Assembly: GCA_017431685.1 (NCBI GenBank)
Contig: JAFRKO010000012.1
Coordinates: forward strand, 37,330-101,329
DNA: 64,000 nucleotides
Reading direction: 5' to 3'
From: Mogibacterium sp.
GTDB taxonomy: Bacteria > Bacillota > Clostridia > Peptostreptococcales > Anaerovoracaceae
The notes beneath the pieces were generated by a model, which saw nothing but the letters and a program-made list of their open reading frames with translations, did no database searches and was not told where the DNA came from. The translations under genes and the position numbers were made by a program. The first letter of the stretch is position 1. Each line of letters starts with the position of its first letter. Positions 1 through 9,381 of the stretch are shown here, in pieces.

Positions 1-1
1 G

Positions 2-262
2 TCTTTTTCACAGCCCGGCAGGCTGAGAACTTATGTCCGCAGACATCCGGAAGGTATAATACTTGCGGGTGTCGGAACCATCTTTTTTCTTGAAGCGGTT
101 CCTGTATCCTCTGCAATGATCAGGTTTGATGAAACAGGCAGCGTGGACATACAGGTGAAGGATGGAGCAGAAATGATACAAATGCAGCTTATCGCAATGG
201 ATGTGATACGTGCCGCGGCAGCAGAAGCTGCCGGGATGACACATGGAGGTTCTGCCAGCTGA
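2..262 (+). CDS. C-terminal fragment of an unknown protein (5' truncated by window edge)
   Basis: An open frame enters at base 2 and stops with TGA at 260-262, giving the last 86 residues of a protein. The piece contains a short hydrophobic stretch (GIILAGVGTIFFLEAV) followed by a charged segment and an Ala-rich helix near the end. I do not recognise a family. It is followed by a 270-base gap with a promoter-like -10 before the ATP synthase operon, so it probably belongs to an upstream transcription unit. Coding is judged only from the open frame and composition like the neighbours. Confidence 0.45.
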   Translation, partial: SFSQPGRLRTYVRRHPEGIILAGVGTIFFLEAVPVSSAMIRFDETGSVDIQVKDGAEMIQMQLIAMDVIRAAAAEAAGMTHGGSAS

Positions 263-535
263 TGTGCGATGATCGGAATGTATGACGATCAGACCCGGAA
301 TACAGCAAAGGGCCTCTCTTTTAGTGCCTGTTTTTTTGGATAATACGTAAAGCTGAATAAATCTGTAAATGAACAAAACAGTATAATAAATGCACATTGA
401 GCTGCGGTTATGATGCAGCTCACCAGTTATTACAAATAGGGTTTCAAACAATATCTCAAAGTGGTAAAATTTAACAGTTAAGGGCTGTATTGTTACAGCC
501 GGAAGAGACGGAATAGTTTGAAGGAGTATACGCTT
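263..535 (+). promoter_or_regulatory. Leader/promoter region of the atp operon
   Basis: This gap holds a TATAAT box at 382-387 without a good -35. An 8-bp perfect hairpin (TGAGCTGC/GCAGCTCA, 398-422) follows, and a second hairpin (GGCTGTA/TACAGCC, 483-500) lies just before the ribosome binding site AAGGAG at 521-526. The second hairpin could affect translation of the first cistron; that is inference. Confidence 0.4.
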
Positions 536-1402
536 ATGACCAAACAAGAGCGTAAAAAAGCAATTATTATCTTCTCAGTCATCGCTCTGGTATTTATGAT
601 CGGATCAATACTTACCGGCGGCGGGGGCGGCGAAGAAGAGTCCATTCAGACCGTTATGCGCGATGCTGTTATGCACGATGTCAATAAGGTCAGTTTATTT
701 GGCCTTAAAGATGTCAATCCGGCGCTGATCTCAGGCTTCATAGTGTCGGGCATCATGATCATCTTTGCACTGATCTGCAGGATTTTCGTGATACCGCGTT
801 TCAAGCTCGTACCGGGCAAGTTCCAGCTGGTGCTTGAGACCGTAGTCGGAATCTTTGACGGAATGGCAAAGGGCAACTCGCATATAAACGGTTTTCTTGG
901 AGCGTACATATTCGCAGCCGGCTCATATATTTTTACAGGTACGCTGTTTGAGCTGCTGGGAGTCCAGGTGATGACCACGGGAGGTCATCCTATATCCCTG
1001 CCGACTCCTATGGCGGATGTAAACGGAGCCATCATGATGGGCTGTCTGTCATATCTCGTGATTATGTCAGGCGGTATTGTCGGAAACGGAGTCAAGGGCA
1101 TAGGTAAAACGCTCAAGGACTTCTCACTCCCGCTTTCACTCAGCTTCCGACTTTTCGGAGCCCTGATCTCGGGAGCACTGGTGACTGAGCTCGTATACTA
1201 TTACACAGCTATGAGCTACGTGGTGCCTGTTATAGTCGGAGTGCTGTTCACATTGCTCCACGCGCTGATCCAGGCATACGTACTGACCATGCTCACCTCA
1301 CTCTTCTACGGCGAGGTATCCGAGAAAGTCGTAAAGCCGCCTAAAGAAAAGAAACGGCGCGGCAAAAAACGTGTAACCGTAGTTAAAGAACAATCAGCTT
1401 AA
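536..1402 (+). CDS. atpB: ATP synthase F0 subunit a
   Basis: Membrane subunit a of the F-type ATP synthase, which forms the ion half-channels against the c-ring. The 288-residue product has several hydrophobic helices. Near the C-terminus it carries the family signature in which a conserved Arg faces the c-ring (SLSFRLFGALISGALV), followed by HALIQAYVLTMLTSLFY. A longer frame opens with TTG at 518, but ATG 536 sits 9 bases after AAGGAG (521-526), so 536 is preferred. The C-terminus is a very basic Lys/Arg tail. First gene of atpB-E-F-A-G-D-C; no atpI is present. Confidence 0.93.
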   Translation: MTKQERKKAIIIFSVIALVFMIGSILTGGGGGEEESIQTVMRDAVMHDVNKVSLFGLKDVNPALISGFIVSGIMIIFALICRIFVIPRFKLVPGKFQLVLETVVGIFDGMAKGNSHINGFLGAYIFAAGSYIFTGTLFELLGVQVMTTGGHPISLPTPMADVNGAIMMGCLSYLVIMSGGIVGNGVKGIGKTLKDFSLPLSLSFRLFGALISGALVTELVYYYTAMSYVVPVIVGVLFTLLHALIQAYVLTMLTSLFYGEVSEKVVKPPKEKKRRGKKRVTVVKEQSA

Positions 1403-1465
1403 CAGAAGCTCTGTGAAATTTATTCAAATAGATATTAATAACACTTTTATATAAGGAGAACTATT

Positions 1466-1843
1466 ATGCTTAACCTCAATGCAAAGAAACTGAAAAGACT
1501 GGCAATCGTTCTCGGAATGGTTGCTGCCGCCATGATGATGATCCTGACGGTTGGAGTATTCGCTGAGAGCGGTGATACCGCAGCTGCCGGAGACGCTGCC
1601 GCTGCAGCTGCAGCGACAACGACCGGATTCAAGGCAATTGCTGCAGCTATCGCAATCGGACTCGCAGCATGCGGAGGCGCCATCGGAATGGGCGTTTTCG
1701 GAGCCAAGACTTCAGAGGGTATTTCCAGACAGCCTGAGGCCGGCGGACAGATCCGTACAAGCTTCATGCTCGGACTTGTATTCATTGAGACAGTAGTCAT
1801 CTACGCACTGCTCACGGTCATCCTGATCATATTCGTACTTTAA
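1466..1843 (+). CDS. atpE: ATP synthase F0 subunit c with N-terminal signal-like extension
   Basis: Ring-forming proteolipid. The c-subunit hairpin occupies about residues 48-125: first helix rich in Gly/Ala, polar loop SRQPEAGG, second helix with the ion-carrying Glu in VFIETVVIY. The protein has 125 residues, whereas typical bacterial c subunits have 70-90. The extra roughly 45 residues form a basic start, a hydrophobic segment ending near VFAES, and an Ala-rich linker with a run of seven Ala. This looks like a cleavable signal peptide or an extra membrane helix. The position that is Gln in well-studied Na+ c-rings reads Met here (AIGMG), which argues for H+ coupling; that is inference. ATG follows AAGGAG. 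Confidence 0.93.
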   Translation: MLNLNAKKLKRLAIVLGMVAAAMMMILTVGVFAESGDTAAAGDAAAAAAATTTGFKAIAAAIAIGLAACGGAIGMGVFGAKTSEGISRQPEAGGQIRTSFMLGLVFIETVVIYALLTVILIIFVL

Positions 1844-1890
1844 CGGATGCTTCAGCAGACCGGTACATTTGACAGACAGGGAGTAATCAG

Positions 1891-2379
1891 ATGACAGGAG
1901 TACCACTTAATATAGACTGGCAGCAAATACTGCTGCACCTGTTCAATTTCACCATACTCTTCGGAGCTCTTTATATACTTCTCTACAAGCCTGTGAAGGA
2001 TTTCATGGAAGGCAGAGAGGCTCATTATGCTGACATGGACAGCAAAGCAGAGCAGGCTCTTGCTGATGCCGAGAACAGCAAGGCTTCCTATGAGAAGAAA
2101 GAGAAAGAATTCGACGAAGAGATCAGAGCTGAGAAGAACAGGATGAGCAAGGAGATCGAGGCTGAAAGAGAGCGGAGACTTGCATCAGCACGCGGCGAAG
2201 CCGAGAAGATCATTTCGGATGCACGCGGCGAGGCCGAAAGAGAGAAGAACGAGATCATAGAATCCGCGCAGAAGGAGATCACAGGAATGATCACCGACGC
2301 GATGGAAAAGCTCACTCTCGAGCAGACTGCTTCAGACGCGTTCGATCAGTTCCTTGATGCTGCGGAGGAGGCAGAATAA
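1891..2379 (+). CDS. atpF: ATP synthase F0 subunit b
   Basis: Peripheral stalk subunit of 162 residues. One N-terminal membrane helix (about residues 12-32, FNFTILFGALYILLYKPV) is followed by a long, highly charged helix rich in Glu, Lys and Arg that forms the stalk dimer. The length matches ordinary b subunits, and no delta-like domain is fused at its C-terminus, unlike the mycobacterial b-delta protein. Its stop overlaps the start of atpA (TAATG), which suggests translational coupling. Confidence 0.92.
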   Translation: MTGVPLNIDWQQILLHLFNFTILFGALYILLYKPVKDFMEGREAHYADMDSKAEQALADAENSKASYEKKEKEFDEEIRAEKNRMSKEIEAERERRLASARGEAEKIISDARGEAEREKNEIIESAQKEITGMITDAMEKLTLEQTASDAFDQFLDAAEEAE

Positions 2380-4124
2380 TGAGTAACGAAGAAATGGTCC
2401 TCACCGCAGTAATTTACTCGGCCGCAGAGCCGAGCGAATCGCAGAAGGCGAGGTTCGGACAATTCTTAAAGAAAAAATATGGCGCGGAAGTTCCTCTCAA
2501 ATGGGAGAAGTCTGATGCGTTCCCGGGAGGCTTCAGGCTTGAAGTCGGATCCGATATATATGACTGGTCAGTAGGCGGAAGGTTCCGTCAGCTGAGAGAC
2601 ACCCTCGTTAAGGTGCCTACCAATAACGGCAATATCATTCCTCTGCTCAAGGAGAGTATTTCATCCTGGACGCCTGAGGCGATGGCGGAGCAGGTCGGAG
2701 AGGTCATCACAGTCGGAGACGGTATCGCGACAGTCGCCGGGCTTCCTCATGCGACATTCGGAGAGATTCTTCTTTTCGCTGACGGAGTCAGGGGCATGGT
2801 ACAGGATATCCGCAGGGACACCATCGGCTGCGTTCTTTTCAGCAGCGACGAGAGCGTCACTCAGGGCTCCTCTGTAAAGAGGACAGGCAAAACGGCAGGA
2901 ACACCTGTAGGCGAAGGATTCCTCGGCAGAGTAGTCGATTCGCTGGGTTCGCCTGTTGACGGACTTGGAGAAATCACTGCTTCGGGATATATGCCTGTAG
3001 AGGCACAGGCTCCGCCTATCATCGACAGACAGCCTGTAGACACACCGCTCGAAACGGGAATCTTCTCTATCGACTCGATGTTCCCTATAGGCAGGGGTCA
3101 GAGAGAGCTTATCATCGGCGACAGACAGACGGGCAAGACCGCTATCGCAGTTGACGCGATCATCAACCAGAAGGGCAAGGACTGCATATGTATTTATGTG
3201 GCCATAGGACAGAAGACTTCTTCGGTAGTCCAGATACAACAGACTCTTAAGAAGCATGATGCGATGGACTACACGATCATAGTAACAGCTTCAGCAAGCG
3301 ACCCTGCACCGCTGCAGTACATCGCGCCGTACGCAGGATGCGCAATGGGCGAGTATTTCATGCATCAGGGCAAGGATGTGCTCATCGTTTATGATGATCT
3401 TTCGAAGCACGCTGTGGCATATAGAGCACTTTCACTGCTGCTCGACAGATCACCGGGCCGCGAGGCTTATCCGGGCGACGTATTCTATCTGCATTCAAGA
3501 CTCCTCGAGAGAGCCGCAAGGCTTTCAGACGAGATCGGCGGCGGTTCCATAACCGCACTGCCTATCGTCGAGACACAGGCGGGCGATGTATCGGCATACA
3601 TCCCTACAAATATCATTTCGATCACAGACGGCCAGATATTCCTGGAGTCCGACCTCTTCTTCTCGGGTCAGAGACCTGCTGTAAACGTAGGTCTTTCAGT
3701 ATCCCGTGTAGGAGGCGACGCCCAGACAAAGGCGATGAAGAAGGCTGCAGGTACGCTGAGAATCGATCTCGCTCAGTATCGGGAGATGGAAGTGTTCACA
3801 CAGTTCGCTTCCGATCTCGACGACCAGACGAAATCTCAGCTTGAGTACGGCCAGGGCCTTATGCGCATGCTGAGACAGAAGCAGTACAAACCTAAATCGC
3901 AGCATGAGCAGGTCATTACACTCGTTATGGCGCTGGCTCACACTATGCAGGGCATTCCTGCGCCGGCAGTGCCGAAATTCATCGAAGGCCTTATTGAAAT
4001 GTTCGAGTCGGATCACAGAGATGTCTGCGACCGTATCGACCAGACAGGCAAGCTCGATGACGACCTTAAGAAAGAGATCTTAGATATCTCTGCGAAGTAT
4101 AAAGAGAAATATAAAGCGGCTTAA
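2379..4124 (+). CDS. atpA: ATP synthase delta (C-terminal domain)-alpha fusion protein
   Basis: Alpha subunit of F1. The alpha part begins near residue 83 and has the usual features: Walker A GDRQTGKT at 247-254, the SRVGGDAQTKAMKK region, and the C-terminal helical domain. The protein has 581 residues, against about 500 for normal alpha. The first roughly 76 residues resemble the C-terminal domain of delta/OSCP: a TAVIYSA strand, a helix with KARFGQFLKKKYG, then GGFRLEVGSDIYDWSVGGR, which matches the GG-hR-h-G..h.D.S..G pattern of AtpH. No separate atpH lies between atpF and atpA, where it normally sits, and the helical-bundle domain of delta is absent. The start overlaps atpF. The delta assignment is by eye and needs a profile search. 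Confidence 0.9.
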   Translation: MSNEEMVLTAVIYSAAEPSESQKARFGQFLKKKYGAEVPLKWEKSDAFPGGFRLEVGSDIYDWSVGGRFRQLRDTLVKVPTNNGNIIPLLKESISSWTPEAMAEQVGEVITVGDGIATVAGLPHATFGEILLFADGVRGMVQDIRRDTIGCVLFSSDESVTQGSSVKRTGKTAGTPVGEGFLGRVVDSLGSPVDGLGEITASGYMPVEAQAPPIIDRQPVDTPLETGIFSIDSMFPIGRGQRELIIGDRQTGKTAIAVDAIINQKGKDCICIYVAIGQKTSSVVQIQQTLKKHDAMDYTIIVTASASDPAPLQYIAPYAGCAMGEYFMHQGKDVLIVYDDLSKHAVAYRALSLLLDRSPGREAYPGDVFYLHSRLLERAARLSDEIGGGSITALPIVETQAGDVSAYIPTNIISITDGQIFLESDLFFSGQRPAVNVGLSVSRVGGDAQTKAMKKAAGTLRIDLAQYREMEVFTQFASDLDDQTKSQLEYGQGLMRMLRQKQYKPKSQHEQVITLVMALAHTMQGIPAPAVPKFIEGLIEMFESDHRDVCDRIDQTGKLDDDLKKEILDISAKYKEKYKAA

Positions 4125-4126
4125 AA

Positions 4127-5026
4127 ATGCCATCTACAAAGGAAATCAAAAACCGAATAAAGAGCGTCAGCGACACTCAGAAGATCACAAACGCGATGTA
4201 CCTGATCTCTTCGACCAAGATGCGGCGCGCCCGTAAAGAAGCTGAGGAGACAAAACCGTACTTCGACCTTCTGAGAAAAGAGATCCGCAGGATGTTCGCC
4301 ATCGAAGGCGACATCAGCAGCAGATACTATGATGCTGATGTAGACGAGAATGTCACGGGAGGCCGCAACGGCATCCTGGTCATTACAGGAGACAAGGGTC
4401 TCGCAGGCGCCTACAACCAGAATGTCATCAAGGAAGCACTTGCTCTGATGGACAAAAGTGATGAGTACAGACTGTATATCGTCGGAGATTTCGGGTGGAG
4501 GTTTTTCAGAACTCACGGAATACAGGTCTGCGAGGAATTTACGCATTCGATGAACCAGCCATCCCTGGCGATGGCCAGAGACATCACCCGCGAGCTCCTC
4601 GACGACTTTGATGACAGACTGTTCGACCGGCTCTACGTATGCTACACGGAGTTTTCCGGCGGTCTGAGTTTCGGAAACGCCATGCACGACAGACTCATTC
4701 CTTTTGACAGGGATGATTTCGTGCCAGAGGGCAAGGAGACAGACATAAACGCATCGACCGTCTTCGAGTACGAGCCTGATGTGAAGACCGTGCTCGAGAG
4801 GATCATGCAGTCCTACCTTGTAGGATATGTTTACTCTGCGCTTGTCAACAGCTATTCATCCGAGCAGAGCGCGAGAATGATGGCTATGGACTCCGCAAAC
4901 GAGAACGCGAGCGAGCTGCTCGACCAGCTCACACTTGAATTCAACCACCTTAGACAGAACGCGATCACACAGGAGATAACAGAAATCTCATCCGGAGCGC
5001 GCAGTTTAAGAAGTAAAAATGGATAG
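4127..5026 (+). CDS. atpG: ATP synthase F1 subunit gamma
   Basis: Central shaft of F1, 299 residues. The N-terminal helix (KEIKNRIKSVSDTQKITNAM) and the C-terminal helix (SSEQSARMMAMDSANENA followed by LRQNAITQEITEI) are the hallmark antiparallel coiled-coil segments of gamma. In between lies a Rossmann-like domain with ITGDKGLAGAYN. The gene starts 2 bases after the atpA stop, in the same operon. Confidence 0.94.
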   Translation: MPSTKEIKNRIKSVSDTQKITNAMYLISSTKMRRARKEAEETKPYFDLLRKEIRRMFAIEGDISSRYYDADVDENVTGGRNGILVITGDKGLAGAYNQNVIKEALALMDKSDEYRLYIVGDFGWRFFRTHGIQVCEEFTHSMNQPSLAMARDITRELLDDFDDRLFDRLYVCYTEFSGGLSFGNAMHDRLIPFDRDDFVPEGKETDINASTVFEYEPDVKTVLERIMQSYLVGYVYSALVNSYSSEQSARMMAMDSANENASELLDQLTLEFNHLRQNAITQEITEISSGARSLRSKNG

Positions 5027-6424
<1,398 letters not shown>

Positions 6425-6436
6425 TTTATTAATAAT

Positions 6437-6574
6437 GCGGGATCCAAATATATCGGCAGGTAACTCGAGGACGCCGGCACTTAGCGACTGACAAGCCGCA
6501 GGCGCAGACAGAGCTTAGTACCGCTGCGTCCGAATGTTAGCGAGAGCGTGCCTGACGATATATTTGAATCCCGC
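6437..6574 (+). repeat. Intergenic self-complementary element, copy A
   Basis: This 138-base block fills the atpD-atpC gap. Its ends form a long inverted repeat: GCGGGATCCAAATATATCGG at the left pairs with the right end, about 23 of 25 positions. The interior matches the reverse complement of 48798-48924: shared blocks include CGGCAGGT.ACTCGAG, ACGCCGG.ACTTAGC, CAGAGCTTAG and GCGAGAGCGTGCCTGAC. The outer stems of the two copies differ in sequence but each remains paired. It could be a structured RNA or a small non-autonomous mobile palindrome. It also separates atpC from its operon. Confidence 0.75.
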
Positions 6575-6602
6575 AGCAAACAATAAACAACGAGGTTTGA
6601 TA

Positions 6603-7040
6603 ATGGCAACGTTCAAATTGCACTTCATGGCCAGTGAACATATGGTATATGATGGTGATGCCGAATCCGTATCTCTTATGACAACGGAAGGCAGCATCGG
6701 TATTTTGGCGTACCATTCAAACCTGATCATGGCTGTCGTTCCGGGCATCGTTGAGTATGTTCCGGTCGGCGAAGCAGCAAAAGAAGCCGGTATGTCCGGC
6801 AAGCAGGTCACTGTCGTATCGGATGGACTGCTCAAGGTGGAAAACAACGAGGTGATGATTCTCGTTGATACCGCGGAGCATCCTGAAGAGATCGATGAAG
6901 CAAGAGCGAGACGTGCTGAGGAGCAGGCGAGGGAAGCGCTCAGGCGTGCCAATTCAAACAGGGATGTGGCGCTTGCCAGCGCGGAGCTCTCAAGAGCGAT
7001 GAGCCGTATAAAAGCTTCGAGGCACAAGCATAATTTCTAG
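6603..7040 (+). CDS. atpC: ATP synthase F1 subunit epsilon
   Basis: Epsilon subunit of 145 residues: an N-terminal beta sandwich (TFKLHFMASEHMVYDGDAESV, with TTEGSIGILAYHSNLI) and a C-terminal helical hairpin rich in Arg/Glu (RARRAEEQAREALRRA) that can inhibit F1. A longer open frame starts upstream at 6534 inside the palindromic element. The ATG at 6603 follows GAGG (6592-6595) and starts the conserved domain, so it is chosen. A hairpin terminator follows. Confidence 0.93.
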   Translation: MATFKLHFMASEHMVYDGDAESVSLMTTEGSIGILAYHSNLIMAVVPGIVEYVPVGEAAKEAGMSGKQVTVVSDGLLKVENNEVMILVDTAEHPEEIDEARARRAEEQAREALRRANSNRDVALASAELSRAMSRIKASRHKHNF

Positions 7041-7052
7041 TCTGTTTAAGCG

Positions 7053-7086
7053 GATGACAGGGGTTTGACCTCTGTCATCTTTTTTC
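7053..7086 (+). terminator. Rho-independent terminator of the atp operon
   Basis: GATGACAGG...CCTCTGTCATC forms an 11-bp stem with one mismatch/wobble around a short loop, followed directly by a run of T (7080-7085). Confidence 0.88.
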
Positions 7087-7134
7087 TTTTCTGAAATTAT
7101 GACGGATAACCGCCCGCTGACATATTCTTTCCCA

Positions 7135-7163
7135 TTGTTAGAACAGCTCTTTTATGTTAGAAT
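7135..7163 (+). promoter_or_regulatory. Sigma-A type promoter of the SRP RNA
   Basis: TTGTTA (7135-7140), 17-base spacer, TAGAAT (7158-7163). Predicted start near 7170-7176, just ahead of the outer helix of the SRP RNA. Confidence 0.75.
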
Positions 7164-7174
7164 GTAGAGCGAAA

Positions 7175-7316
7175 TCGAGCGGGCGGCCAGCTGTGCGCGG
7201 GGGCCCTGCGCAACGGGGCTCCGTGAACCATGTCAGGACCGAGAGGTAGCAGCATTAAGCGATCTGTCTTGTGTGCCGCAGACCAGCCTCTGCGTACAGC
7301 TGACTGCCCGCTTCTT
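7175..7316 (+). ncRNA. ffs: Signal recognition particle RNA (4.5S/6S-like)
   Basis: The conserved SRP apical hairpin is visible at 7231-7252: GTCAGGACC, GAGA tetraloop, then GGTAGCAGC, equivalent to the GUCAGG...GGAA...AGCAGC core that binds Ffh. The ends pair over a long helix (GCGGGCGGCCAGCTGT with ACAGCTGACTGCCCGC), followed by a T-run. The size is about 140 bases, shorter than the roughly 270-base Bacillus form with a full Alu domain. Its place immediately upstream of dnaX is the classic Firmicutes arrangement. The exact ends are estimated from the helix. Confidence 0.9.
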
Positions 7317-7335
7317 TTTTATAGAAAGGATAGCA

Positions 7336-8979
7336 ATGCAGCCCGCACTATACAGAGCCGAGAGGCCTGAAGTTTTCGAAGAAGTAATAGGCCAGAAGCA
7401 CATCGTCCGGATCCTGCAGAATCAGATCAGGACTGGTACGGTGAGCCAGGCTTATTTATTTGCCGGAACTCACGGAACAGGCAAGACGAGCACCGCGCGT
7501 ATTCTCGCAAAGGCAGTCAACTGCATGGAGGGTGAACCGGGTGATCCGGGAGTGAATCTCCCGTGCGGAAAGTGCGAAAACTGCGAGGCGATACGCGAGG
7601 GAAGGTTCGTCGACGTCATAGAACTCGACGCGGCGTCAAACAACGGCGTTGACGATCTCAGAGCTATAATTGAGATGGTGAAGTATCCTCCGGCAGTCGG
7701 AAGATACAAGGTGTACATAATCGACGAGGTGCACATGCTCAGCACCGCTGCTGAGAACGCATTCCTCAAGACGCTCGAGGAGCCGCCGGAGCACGCGATT
7801 TTCATTCTCGCAACGACTGATCCTCAGAAGGTGAGATCCACCATAAGATCTCGCTGCATGCAGCTCAACTTCAGGCGTGTTACCGAAGAGGAGCTCATAG
7901 AGGGCATGAAGAGGATATGCGTCAGAAGAGGTATCCGGGCTACTGAAGATGCGCTTTCGACTATAGCGTCGAGGGCAGATGGCTCGGTCAGAGACGCCCT
8001 CAGTATACTTGAACAGTGTACCGCAGCGGGCGACAAGGAGCTGAGCAGAGCGGCAGTACTCGAATACACGGGAGCTGCCGGTGCAGACTTCTTCCTCGCG
8101 CTGACCGGAGCGGTGATCGCAGGTGATGCGGGCAAAGCGCTCGTATACATTGATGAAATCATCAGACGAGGCAAGGATCCGAGACAGATCATGAAGGACT
8201 GGCTCAAGCATATGCGCGACCTCATGATAGTCAAGTATGTAGGAAGAGCTGAGCGTATCGTTGGCTCATCGGGTGAGAACATCTCGAGGCTCAGGTCGCA
8301 GGCTGATCTGACAGACGCGGCGTTCATTGAAAAGGCGATCCGTCTCATCTCCGAATACATCAATCTCGGAAGGTATTCCGAGAGACCGCGCATACTTCTT
8401 GAAACGGCGGCTGTAAGGCTTGCTTCTCCGGATGACGTTCCGGAGGCGCCGGCAAGAAGACCGCTGAGACCTGCTCCTAAGCGTGAGGCTGTTCAGGCAA
8501 GGCCTGTTGAGGCGCCGGCGCGTGCGGCAGCTCCTGCAGAAGAAGAGTCGGCGGCGGACGCTCTGGCAGGTATGATAGCTTCTGTCCAGAAAGAGACGCC
8601 GGGACGTCCTGAAGATATGTGGGACAGGATAGTGAGAGCTGTTTCGGCAAATGACAGAACGTTTATGAGTCTGGTAGGGCGCTACTCGGTGGGCACTGAG
8701 TTCGATGCCGGCAGACTGCTTGTCATTGTGAGCCCGGGCAAGCTGAGGCTCGCTGAAGACAAATCGGGCGAGATCGCCCAGGCCGCAAAGAGCATCTACG
8801 GCAGCGATGTCTACGTGACGATGAGAGCCGGGGTCATCTCAAAATCCGGCGCGGCAGAAGACAGCGCAGGCATCTCTGAAGAAGAGACCGCAAAGATAAT
8901 AAATGACGATATCAACAAGAACGAAGTGATCGGAGATATACTGGATCTTTTCGGTATTGAGCCGGTCATAGAAGACTGA
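7336..8979 (+). CDS. dnaX: DNA polymerase III subunits gamma/tau
   Basis: Clamp-loader ATPase. Start at ATG 7336, after GAAAGGA; the longer open frame from 7273 would lie inside the SRP RNA. The 547-residue product opens with ALYRAERPEVFEEVIGQ, a variant of the usual YRKYRP..F. Walker A is GTHGTGKT (residues 44-51), and zinc-binding Cys residues occur in CMEGEP..., CGKCENC. Walker B is IIDEVHML, and the SRC sensor-like IRSRCMQ follows. Domain III is followed by an Ala/Pro/Arg-rich linker (about 380-420) and a tau-like C-terminal domain. In operon with ybaB and recR. Confidence 0.95.
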   Translation: MQPALYRAERPEVFEEVIGQKHIVRILQNQIRTGTVSQAYLFAGTHGTGKTSTARILAKAVNCMEGEPGDPGVNLPCGKCENCEAIREGRFVDVIELDAASNNGVDDLRAIIEMVKYPPAVGRYKVYIIDEVHMLSTAAENAFLKTLEEPPEHAIFILATTDPQKVRSTIRSRCMQLNFRRVTEEELIEGMKRICVRRGIRATEDALSTIASRADGSVRDALSILEQCTAAGDKELSRAAVLEYTGAAGADFFLALTGAVIAGDAGKALVYIDEIIRRGKDPRQIMKDWLKHMRDLMIVKYVGRAERIVGSSGENISRLRSQADLTDAAFIEKAIRLISEYINLGRYSERPRILLETAAVRLASPDDVPEAPARRPLRPAPKREAVQARPVEAPARAAAPAEEESAADALAGMIASVQKETPGRPEDMWDRIVRAVSANDRTFMSLVGRYSVGTEFDAGRLLVIVSPGKLRLAEDKSGEIAQAAKSIYGSDVYVTMRAGVISKSGAAEDSAGISEEETAKIINDDINKNEVIGDILDLFGIEPVIED

Positions 8980-8997
8980 TAAATACAGGAGGATAAT

Positions 8998-9381
8998 ATG
9001 GGTAAAGGAATGAAGGCCGGAAAGAAGCCTAAAGTAAGAAACGGCGGCGGAGCAAAAGACATGCAGAAGCAGCTGAAGCAGCTCCAGGCTATGCAGGCTG
9101 AGATGGAACAGAAGCAGGCCGAGCTGGAGAAGAAAGAGCTTACAACAACAGCAGGCGGCGGCGCAGTTGAGGTGACGATAAACGGCAAAAAGCAGATCAC
9201 TTCGCTGAACATCGACAAGGACGTCGTTGATCCTGACGATGTCGAAATGCTTCAGGATCTCGTTATGGCAGCAGTCAATGAGGCCATCAGACAGATAGAA
9301 GACCTCGAGGAGACCGAGATGAACAGCATCACGGGCGGCCTCGGCGGTATGGGCGGCGGCTTCGGAGGCCTCGGCTTCTGA
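8998..9381 (+). CDS. YbaB/EbfC family nucleoid-associated protein
   Basis: Small DNA-binding protein of 127 residues. It has an N-terminal basic extension, a Gln/Met/Glu-rich helix (residues about 20-45), the beta core ([20 protein letters not shown]) and a Gly/Met-rich C-terminus ([15 protein letters not shown]) typical of the family. It lies between dnaX and recR, the canonical position, with an AGGAGG site, and its stop overlaps the recR start (TGATGA). Confidence 0.93.
   Translation: MGKGMKAGKKPKVRNGGGAKDMQKQLKQLQAMQAEMEQKQAELEKKELTTTAGGGAVEVTINGKKQITSLNIDKDVVDPDDVEMLQDLVMAAVNEAIRQIEDLEETEMNSITGGLGGMGGGFGGLGF

Noticed and set aside
518..535. TTG start for atpB
   Set aside because: It would place the AAGGAG ribosome site inside the coding sequence; ATG 536 is correctly spaced.
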